Source of the DNA: Lachnospiraceae bacterium
GTDB lineage: Bacteria; Bacillota; Clostridia; Lachnospirales; Lachnospiraceae
Reading direction: 5' to 3'
DNA: 64,000 nt
NCBI GenBank assembly: GCA_017412055.1
Contig: JAFQOW010000039.1
Span: 1-64,000 of the forward strand
Shown piece after piece: positions 49,035 through 57,300 of the stretch. Positions within the stretch are counted from its first letter, which is position 1. The number at the start of each line of letters is the position of its first letter. The notes under the pieces are model-generated. The model searched no databases. It was not told the DNA's origin and saw only the letters and a list, made by a program, of their open reading frames with translations. Position numbers and translations under genes: made by a program.

Positions 49035-49703
49035 CTATACCCCTTTTTTATCAGGGTCCCAAATTATCTTATGCATCTGAAGCTGCATATTTACTTTATT
49101 CAACTTGTTATCAATCATAAAATCAACGATTGTTACTGGCTCTATACGACCAAATACTGGACTTATATATACATTACACTTTTCTATAAGTCCCTCTTCA
49201 TCGATTATATGCTTTGTTTTCCTCAAATCATCAATACTGCTTACTACAAATTTTACAGTATCTTTATTTTCTAATACCTCATAGTTTTCAAGAAGCATCA
49301 TATGCTCCATACCACTTCCAGGTAGTTTATAATCGACAGTAAATGAAATGTTATCACTAATATCTCTATATGGAGTTAAATCCACACTTCCATTAGTTTC
49401 TATTTCAACATACAATGTCTTATCACTGCTTAATATTCTTAATAATTTATCAATATTTTCTTGTAAAAGTGGCTCACCACCAGTAAGGGTTACATTTATA
49501 ACTCCTGTACTTTTGATGTAATCATATATCTCAAACTCTGTCATAGTTTGGAAAGGAACATCCAATTCGTTGGCCCATTTTGTATCACAGTAATTACAGT
49601 TAAGATTACATCCTGCAAATCTTATAAAAACTGCAAGCTGTCCAGCCTTAGTGCTTTCGCCATTTATGCTAACAAACTTTTCAACCACACTATATGTTGC
49701 CAT
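49035..49703 (-). CDS. queE: 7-carboxy-7-deazaguanine synthase
   Basis: A radical SAM enzyme that contracts the CPH4 ring to CDG. The cluster motif [15 protein letters not shown] (CX3CX2C) is at about residues 30-44, and the small 222-residue size is typical. The GGEPLL SAM motif follows at about 96. It lies 13 nt after queD. Confidence 0.95.
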   Translation of the reverse strand: MATYSVVEKFVSINGESTKAGQLAVFIRFAGCNLNCNYCDTKWANELDVPFQTMTEFEIYDYIKSTGVINVTLTGGEPLLQENIDKLLRILSSDKTLYVEIETNGSVDLTPYRDISDNISFTVDYKLPGSGMEHMMLLENYEVLENKDTVKFVVSSIDDLRKTKHIIDEEGLIEKCNVYISPVFGRIEPVTIVDFMIDNKLNKVNMQLQMHKIIWDPDKKGV

Positions 49704-49716
49704 ATTCTACCTCTTT

Positions 49717-50139
49717 CTAATCCTTATAATAAGATGCACAGTTGTTAGGCGTTTCATAAACCGTTGCACATCTGACATCATATCCTTTTTCTGTCATTCT
49801 ATCAAAAAAGTACTTAGAAAAGTTCTCTGCAGTAGATCTAAAATCTACTTCTATGAGTCGAATTCCCTCATCAACTAAAGCAGCTAACGTAGCTGGCTTT
49901 AAAGTATTTTTTTCGATTATTAGAGCATGGTCGAAATAATCAACCTCAGACTTTAAGTCCTCTTTCAATTTATCAAAATCAACTATCATGCCTCTTAAAT
50001 GTTCATCAGACTTTAACTTAGCACTATTAATTTCAACTGTAACTCTCCATCTATGTCCATGGATATTGCTGCATTTTCCTTTATATCCTGAAAGAAAATG
50101 TGCTGCATCAAAGCTATGTTCTGATTTCAATGTAAACAT
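49717..50139 (-). CDS. queD: 6-carboxy-5,6,7,8-tetrahydropterin synthase
   Basis: QueD makes CPH4 from dihydroneopterin triphosphate. The 140-residue PTPS-fold protein has FDAAHFL and NIHGHRWRV, supplying the zinc histidines, and the catalytic Cys/Asp/His region downstream. It is the first gene of the que operon and follows a leader RNA with terminator. Confidence 0.94.
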   Translation of the reverse strand: MFTLKSEHSFDAAHFLSGYKGKCSNIHGHRWRVTVEINSAKLKSDEHLRGMIVDFDKLKEDLKSEVDYFDHALIIEKNTLKPATLAALVDEGIRLIEVDFRSTAENFSKYFFDRMTEKGYDVRCATVYETPNNCASYYKD

Positions 50140-50208
50140 AATTCTCTCCTATTATATAATGTAATAAAATGGACAAGTCCGCATCATCTCACTAAATCCC
50201 TCTATCAT

Positions 50209-50236
50209 AAAAAAAGGTGAACCCTAGGGTCCACCT
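50209..50236 (-). terminator. leader terminator of the que operon
   Basis: On the minus strand AGGTGGACCC-TA-GGGTTCACCT followed by seven T lies about 70-95 nt before queD and after the candidate aptamer, as in transcription-attenuating riboswitches. Confidence 0.85.
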
Positions 50237-50285
50237 GATATCTATTCTAATTCTTGCATCAAACTAGATTTATTCTATTCAAGTA

Positions 50286-50330
50286 GCCCTGGTTTTGTTT
50301 ATGGACAGGATGGTACAAACGAACTGTCCT
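50286..50330 (-). promoter_or_regulatory. probable preQ1 riboswitch aptamer
   Basis: On the minus strand GGACAG (50324-50329) pairs with CTGTCC (50303-50308). The stem is followed directly by UUC, the 3' arm is preceded by UACCAUC, and an A-rich tail AUAAACAAAACC follows. This is the layout of the short preQ1-I H-type pseudoknot (UUC loop start, ACC before the 3' arm, AUAAA-rich tail). The location, at the start of a que operon leader with a terminator, supports the call. Exact pseudoknot pairs are not proven. Confidence 0.6.
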
Positions 50331-50342
50331 TTATCAACTAAT

Positions 50343-50370
50343 ATAATAACATAAGATATATTTATGTCAA
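50343..50370 (-). promoter_or_regulatory. sigma-A promoter of the que operon
   Basis: TTGACA (50365-50370) and TATTAT (50343-50348) with a 16-nt spacer on the minus strand. Transcription would start only a few bases before the aptamer stem. Confidence 0.75.
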
Positions 50371-50376
50371 GATAAT

Positions 50377-51627
50377 TTAGTCTTCCTGACTACCTTCTTC
50401 TTCCTCTTCTGTAACTGCTTCTCCTGCCTCTTCATCTTCTTTGTCACTTATATCTATAAGCTGTAGTTGATTGCCATTTTTAATAGCGTTTCTCTTATTC
50501 ACATCCTCTCTAAGAAGCATATAAATTGTAGAGAAAATAGGAATAAATATAAGCATACCTATAACACCCATAAGGCTACCGCCCACACTTACAGCCATAA
50601 GAACCCATAGTGATGGAAGTCCAACACTGCTTCCCACTACTCTTGGATATATAAAGTTACCCTCAATCTGCTGTAATATAAGGAATGTCGCTACAAATAT
50701 GAGCATTTTAACTGGTGAAATAATCAAAATCAAAAACGCACATATGAAGCAGCCAATAAACGCTCCCGCGATAGGAATAAGCGCTGTAAATCCAATAAGC
50801 ACACCAGCTAATAGTGGATATGGGAGTCTTAATATTGTCATTACAACGACAAACATTAATCCTAAAATAGCAGCTTCAAGACACTGTCCTGTAAGGAAAT
50901 TATGAAAATTAGTATTAAGTAATTTTGCTGTCTTTACAACAAAATTATATTTACTTTCTTTTAAATATGCTTTGGCAATTCTCTGACACTGAGACATCAA
51001 TTTTTCCTTTTGAGCAAGTACATATATTCCAAATATAACTGAAATAATACCATTTAAAAATCCATTGGCAATATTTCCTATAATACTTGCAGCGCCTGCT
51101 AATACATGACCAAACTGATTCTTTGCAAAGCTAGCTACGCTTGATAACATTCCTGACCAATCGATGGAAGATGGATCAATCTCCTTTAAATACTTCATTA
51201 TCTTTGGATTATCCTGGAAAGTTTTTAACACCCAATCATACGCTTTATTGAACGCATCTGGTATCAATACTATAATCTCTTTAATAGTTGTAATAAGCTG
51301 TGGCAATACCGTTATAATAACTACCACGATAATACCTACTACCAATATTATAGCTGCTACCATACTTATAGGTCTTTTTAACTTATCAGCCCATTTTCCA
51401 GTCCATTTTTTAAGTAGCCTCTCTTCTATAGCCTTCATAGGCATATTGATAATAAATGCTATAGCAGCTCCGATGATAAATGGCATAGTAATATCAATAA
51501 CAAACAGTGCAAGATTTCCCAACTTTCCACTGTACATAATTATAAGCATAATAATCGCAGTAAATATTATTATCTCTTTAATCTGCTTAACTTTCTTAGG
51601 ATCAAAACCTCTTGTTCCGTCACCCAT
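50377..51627 (-). CDS. AI-2E family transporter
   Basis: A 416-residue membrane protein with about eight helices in the pattern of the AI-2E/PerM family; a typical signature is LIPIAGAFIGCFICAFLILI (about 285-304) and LQQIEGNFIYPRVVGSSVGL (about 325-344). The C-terminus is a very acidic tail (EEDEEAGEAVTEEEEEG). Family members transport autoinducer-2 or ions; which one applies here is unclear. It is a single gene ending close to the que promoter. Confidence 0.88.
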   Translation of the reverse strand: MGDGTRGFDPKKVKQIKEIIIFTAIIMLIIMYSGKLGNLALFVIDITMPFIIGAAIAFIINMPMKAIEERLLKKWTGKWADKLKRPISMVAAIILVVGIIVVVIITVLPQLITTIKEIIVLIPDAFNKAYDWVLKTFQDNPKIMKYLKEIDPSSIDWSGMLSSVASFAKNQFGHVLAGAASIIGNIANGFLNGIISVIFGIYVLAQKEKLMSQCQRIAKAYLKESKYNFVVKTAKLLNTNFHNFLTGQCLEAAILGLMFVVVMTILRLPYPLLAGVLIGFTALIPIAGAFIGCFICAFLILIISPVKMLIFVATFLILQQIEGNFIYPRVVGSSVGLPSLWVLMAVSVGGSLMGVIGMLIFIPIFSTIYMLLREDVNKRNAIKNGNQLQLIDISDKEDEEAGEAVTEEEEEGSQED

Positions 51628-51746
51628 TTCTTTTATTCCTCCAATTGTTCATTAGTTTGTCTAAAGATAATAATACTACAGTGATTTGTAAAAATCTAGA
51701 TAAAAATATAATACACTTTCATAAATGTTATGAATATCAAATATCG

Positions 51747-53660
51747 CTAACACTTATTATATTTTTTACAATATTCTATAAACTCTTCCTTAGCTACTGG
51801 TTTAGAAAAATAATATCCCTGACAATAATCACAACCAAGTCTAGATACATATTCCTTCTGTTCCTCTGTTTCTACACCTTCGATAACAATATTATGTTCC
51901 ATTTCTTTAATCATCTTAACAGTATTCTGCAAAATAATATCTGCCTTCTTACTCTTATATGAATTCCACAATATGCTCTTATCAAGCTTAATTATATCAA
52001 AGTCCGTGTCATACATATGAGACAAATTTGAATATCCTGTTCCATAATCATCCATAGAGAAAGTAAATCCTAATTTTTTAAGCTCAGACATGGTATTTAT
52101 AAACATTTCCGGACTATTGGCAGCTGCTGATTCTGTTATCTCCAAATTAATAGATGACGCAGATACATTATACTTATCTAATATTTCTTTAAATCTCTTT
52201 GCCAAATTCCTCTGCATACACTGTACTGTAGAAAGATTTACTTCTATAAATTCTACACCATATTGTTTAACATTATGCTCACTAAACATTTTACATACTT
52301 CTTCAAATACAAACTCACCAATCTCTATTATATCGCCTGTTTTTTCAGAAATAGGGATAAATTCTTCTGGAGAAATAAATCCCAATTCTCCAATTGGCAT
52401 ACGCACTAATGCTTCTGCAGAATGAATTGTATCACTTTCCTTATCCCATATAGGTTGATATAGCACCTTAAACTCTCTATTAATAAGCGCTTTTTGAATC
52501 TCTTCCTGAATTTTTCTCTCTCTTTGGAACATATTAAGCTTTTCGCCTCTTATGAGAGTCACTTTATTATCACTTTCGCTTTCATATTCACTATCAACTA
52601 TTCCCATCAGACGCTCAATTGTATCTACATCTTCTGGAATATTAATAATATAAATATTAGAATTCAGCGCAAGCTTCATATCATTAAATATCCAATCCTC
52701 CGATAGCTTCTCCTTAAATAAATCAATGGTTTTCTCTACATCTTCCTTGGTATATTTATTTAATACAACTGAAAATGAACAGTTATCACAGTCATATGCA
52801 CAATTTGGCACCTGCGTATCTAACCACATTGCTATATCCTTTAACAATTCATTTGTAGACATAATACCTACTAAGCTTGAATAATATTTTAAATTAGTAA
52901 GCTTGACGGTGATAACTGTATATTTAATATTATTTTTAATTCTAATAATATTCTCTGAAATAAATCCCTTTCTATTATATATACCTGTTATACCGTTACG
53001 AAGCTCATCTTCATTTTCAATAGTAAATAAAATCCCAAGATATGCTAGACCCTGAATAAACATCTCAATAAGCAAGCTTCCATATACACTCTGTATTCCT
53101 ATAGAAATAACAGTTCCTGCCAGCAATATTATCATAGCTCGCTTCTTACCCTTTGATAACAATGAGCTATTTCTAATAATAAGGAATACACATAATGCCA
53201 TATAAAATGCCGCAATGACATACAGCCATATCATAAGTGTTCCATGGCAATATTCAAGTTTGTCGTTATAATAAAATATTCCATTATTAAAAGGATTTAA
53301 TATAAATAAAATAATCGTTATAACAGTTGGCATAAACAACTGAATGTAGAAAACTTTAGTTTTGTTCATATATGAACCTGATACCACAACTATATATATG
53401 CAAAACAAAATTGGCATAATATTATGCAATAATAAATACCCATAGTTAAATAACATTCCTAAAATAACTTTTGATTCTGTCATATATGAGTTAGTTATAG
53501 CACTTAGTAAGTCAAAGATAGTTGTAACAAGTCCTGTAACTAAAATTGTAAGATATACTTTATTCTGAACCCTTCTTATTTCTTTTTTATAAACCACAAA
53601 AAATAACGCAAATACATGCACTATGATAGCGCATATATCATAATGAATATTATAAAACAT
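51747..53660 (-). CDS. membrane EAL-domain protein with degenerate GGDEF
   Basis: A 637-residue protein: about seven N-terminal membrane helices (1-210), a GGDEF-like domain (about 225-365) in which the GGDEF loop is replaced by SVVLNK, and an EAL domain (about 380-637). The EAL catalytic residues are visible: EALVRM, EVNLSTVQ, NLEITESAA, DDYGTGYSN, IIKLDKS, IEGVETEEQ. So it should hydrolyse c-di-GMP, while the GGDEF part may only bind GTP or regulate. It stands alone. Confidence 0.9.
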   Translation of the reverse strand: MFYNIHYDICAIIVHVFALFFVVYKKEIRRVQNKVYLTILVTGLVTTIFDLLSAITNSYMTESKVILGMLFNYGYLLLHNIMPILFCIYIVVVSGSYMNKTKVFYIQLFMPTVITIILFILNPFNNGIFYYNDKLEYCHGTLMIWLYVIAAFYMALCVFLIIRNSSLLSKGKKRAMIILLAGTVISIGIQSVYGSLLIEMFIQGLAYLGILFTIENEDELRNGITGIYNRKGFISENIIRIKNNIKYTVITVKLTNLKYYSSLVGIMSTNELLKDIAMWLDTQVPNCAYDCDNCSFSVVLNKYTKEDVEKTIDLFKEKLSEDWIFNDMKLALNSNIYIINIPEDVDTIERLMGIVDSEYESESDNKVTLIRGEKLNMFQRERKIQEEIQKALINREFKVLYQPIWDKESDTIHSAEALVRMPIGELGFISPEEFIPISEKTGDIIEIGEFVFEEVCKMFSEHNVKQYGVEFIEVNLSTVQCMQRNLAKRFKEILDKYNVSASSINLEITESAAANSPEMFINTMSELKKLGFTFSMDDYGTGYSNLSHMYDTDFDIIKLDKSILWNSYKSKKADIILQNTVKMIKEMEHNIVIEGVETEEQKEYVSRLGCDYCQGYYFSKPVAKEEFIEYCKKYNKC

Positions 53661-53765
53661 ATGTTATTCCTCTCGTTTCCATAATTTTATTTTAATTATC
53701 ACGTTAAATATGATTTATAATACCACAAAATAAATGGTTTTTCAAGGAAAATAGGGATTTTCATA

Positions 53766-53803
53766 GAAAAAGAGCCGATAATGTATTACACACATCGACT
53801 CTT
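53766..53803 (-). terminator. terminator of the defence cluster
   Basis: On the minus strand AAGAGTCGAT pairs with ATCGGCTCTT (one wobble) and is followed by TTTTC. It closes the gene run 63649-54066. Confidence 0.7.
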
Positions 53804-53850
53804 ATATTACATTTTATAGCAAAATATTAGTTGCCTGCCATCTGCTTTGC

Positions 53851-54012
53851 GGAATTTGGTGTAGAATGGTTGATTTTACTATATATTCAAAAGCATGTTT
53901 GTTGGTTCTGCCCCAAGGTTATGTTGGGGTAGAATAACTGATTGTCACTTATTTTTTGTTTCTGCCTATAGTTTAGGATTTGGGGCAGAATTGAAAATAA
54001 TTGGGGCAGTTC
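53851..54012. repeat. degenerate repeats and hairpins between the EAL gene and the defence cluster
   Basis: Four diverged copies of TTGGGG(T/C)AGAAT-like sequence begin near 53855, 53923, 53979 and 54001. TTCTGCCCCAA (53906-53916) pairs with TTGGGGTAGAA (53924-53934), and TTCTGCC (53960-53966) with GGCAGAA (53984-53990). The 53661-54065 stretch has no gene; apart from the terminator this repeat patch is all that is seen. It may be a scar at the left border of an acquired island or a structured RNA. Confidence 0.5.
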
Positions 54013-54065
54013 ATTATACTTTTAATAATACGAATTCATATAAATTCAAGCCCTTATGTCCTTTT

Positions 54066-54329
54066 CTACTTAGTATTTTCTAATAAATTATCCAGCATTC
54101 CATCGAATTGTAGCATCATGTTGGCATTTAATCGCACACTCTCATCTACAGTCAGCAGATCCATTCTTCCATTAGGCATGATTCTTAAATGCAATAATTC
54201 TTCTATTGGCATTTGTTGTAAATCGCTTGAAAAATGCATTTTTCCATTGACAATACTATAATGTAATCTATTTAATCGATTTTCAAACTCTTCTCTTGTG
54301 GTAGGTGTTTGCATACTAACCATTTTCAT
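54066..54329 (-). CDS. small protein, last gene of the defence cluster
   Basis: An 87-residue cytosolic protein of no recognised family. It begins MKMVSMQTPTTREEFENRLN, is predicted mostly helical, and holds a distinctive centre GKMHFSSDL..MPIEELLHLRIMPNGR then DLLTVDESVRLNANMM. AGAGGA precedes the ATG. It lies only 20 nt after the protease-STAND gene and before the terminator, so it is almost certainly part of that operon. It could be a regulator, inhibitor or protease substrate; all of these are inference. Confidence 0.7.
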   Translation of the reverse strand: MKMVSMQTPTTREEFENRLNRLHYSIVNGKMHFSSDLQQMPIEELLHLRIMPNGRMDLLTVDESVRLNANMMLQFDGMLDNLLENTK

Positions 54330-54349
54330 ATCTATTTTATTCCTCTTTT

Positions 54350-57300
54350 CTACATAAAAAATACTGCATGTTTATCAATATCAACTAACAATCTCTTCTC
54401 TATGGTGTTACACTGGTATTCAATATATACTAATACTTTTTGTTTAGGATTTTTGGGAATTCCAGATTTTTCTATGCTTCCGTATGCACAGTAAAAGTCC
54501 GGTCTGCCCGATTGTTCTTTTTCCCATTCTCTATCTCCAATAAAGGTACCTTCCTCCACTGCATTCGTCGAAATTGCTGCTTTATTTAGAATAGCTAAAT
54601 TAAACATCTTACCTGAAAAATTGTAACCAATCATAGAACCTGGATAGCACGATGATGTAATTTCATTAACATTACAATTATTCATATTATCGGATTTGTA
54701 AGGATAATCACTTATTCCACATGTTCCAATACATTGTACCACTTCCATTACCATTTCTTTCTCCGATAATTGTTTTGATACAAGAAAAGATCTTATCGAT
54801 GCCATTTCTATATTATCTTTCTCTAATTTTACTCCTTGATAAGCCAATACCATTTCCTTTCCTCCCAAAATGGCATTCAAAATTGTGCTATCACTTGTTA
54901 ATAGCAATTTTTTAATATCGTAGAATTTTCTTTTTGCAAATGTATTTTTCGCATTTGGTAATGGAAATGTCCAATTTACACGCCTCAGTGCATTAAGATT
55001 ATCACACACATTATTTTGATTCATATAATCAAATTGTAATGAATTCATCAATTCATACCATTTGTTTCTCCATAAAATTATTTTCAAGCTACTATCATGA
55101 AATCCAGCGCAAATAACTTCTACATACTGATTAAACAAATCTTGATTAAACTCATCATACAGTTTTTTATCCCACTTTATTGCATTGCAAATATTTTGGA
55201 ACTGACTATCTTCCATACAATGATATTGATGATTAATTTCATTAATTTTGTTTTTTATATCAACTGCTTCTTCCATATCACATTTATCTTGTTCTTTAAA
55301 AAATATACCAGAAACTTTATCAAAACAAGATTTTAATTTGCTACTTCGTATTGTATACTGTTTTAACACCAAATACAGATTTCCTCTTACTATCATCCAA
55401 GGTATTTGACAAATAATAATATCAAGATTTTCAGTTCTTTCAAGTTCCTTCCTTAATGGCTGACTTAATCTTTCAGCTAATTTCAAACAATAACATGAAC
55501 AGATTTCTGCTATTTCCAAATTATCTGATTGGCAATACTTAATAAGCAAAGGTATCAAACTATCGTTTTTTTCCATTATCCAACTAAACATTTCTATACT
55601 TTTTTGTGAAATATAATGCTGAGGATAAATCATATAATTAAGAAGCATTTCAAAAACTGCCTCTATTACTGACATTTCATCATCCCTTAACTCATTATAT
55701 CTTCCAAAAAGACTTTCTGGTATATTCATCATTTCTTTGTAATGTTTTACAATTGCTGTATGAGATTTTTGTTTTTCATCTTTTGTAAGCATATCGGCAG
55801 AAACATCTAATAGTTTCTCTACTTCTTGCCAGCGCGCAGAGTATTTAGGCGCCTTAATAAGGTCTTTAATTTCATTAAGAAATTCATTAGTATTTTCTGC
55901 CAATTGACTAAGTTTCTTAATAGACATATCCGCATACTTATCTGCACCATGATTCCAAATCGCCCAGCCATTATCCTCTTCTATCTTAATAATTTCTTTG
56001 CACAACTCTTTTATCTTTGATATATTTTGTTTTTTCTCCTCCTTCTGAATTTCATTCCAAATCTGCTCTGCTTGCTTAATTGCACCTCTCTTTCCCCATG
56101 TTCCCGGTAGATATAATTCATCCTTTTCATCAGACTCTATCGCACTTTCATTCAGTTCTATAGATGTTTCGTCTATTTTTACCCCTGATTTTTCTTCTAT
56201 ATGAATTTGTCCAGTATATTCTTCTAATAACTCTACAACTACTTCATATTCATCATTAGAAAGATATTTTTCATATAACGCCAACAAATCCTTACAGTAA
56301 TACTGGCTCGCATCGCATACCAACACATTTACAATCCTATCGTAGTAATTTTTCTTTTGACCTCCACCCATTGCAAGAATATCTGCTTGAATTTTTATAT
56401 AATGATGAAAATTTCTACGTTCAACAAGCATAAAAATTTCACTAAATGCCCATCGAAAATCATCTGGAATATTATTATCATTCAAAATAGAATACATCAT
56501 CCTTTGTGGAAAGATACAATTTGCTACCCGATAATTGCCAACTAAATTGTGTTTTTGATCCACTGGTTCGTATGAACTCATAGCCATCGCCTGCCATTCT
56601 TTTGGCAACAACTGAACATTCATACAATCAAGTGCAAGTCTATATTTTCCTTTTTGCCAAATTATTTCTATTAATGCCTCTTTTGTTGTTCTGATATAAC
56701 GTTCAAACGTCATTCCTCCTGATGCTGCATCAAGAATTGTCATACTTTGCTTTATAATTTGTTCGTCTATATCATCTTTTTGCATATTTTCAATAGACTG
56801 TTCGAGTAAACTATATTGCGCTTCTTTATACCATAATGGTCCCATGGACCCCTTCAACATTTCTTTATACGCATTTTCAGCTAAGTCTTCACACCCGGAA
56901 CGTACAAAATATTTTACCATTTGCAATAACAAATTTGTTCTTTCATATCGGTTTGCAACTTTAGAAATTATATCAGCGAAAGAAATTTTAAGTATTTCTA
57001 TAATATCATCTCCACCCTGTTGTTGCTGATATACTGAGATAATACCTATCATAATTCGAAAATACCCTTCATAATATACTCCAAATTGATCTTGGGATTT
57101 TGTCTTTACAAAATCTAAAAACCACTCTGTTTCTTCAGGATATAGTACAAAGAAATACAATGATATTTTCGAAAATATATATTCCATAACTTTTTCTGGA
57201 ATATGATATGCGTGCTCAAAATTTGTCCTTTCATCAAATGAAAACAAACTTCTTTCAAGAATCCGCTTAAATTCTTCTACATCTTCTTTCTTTATTCGCA

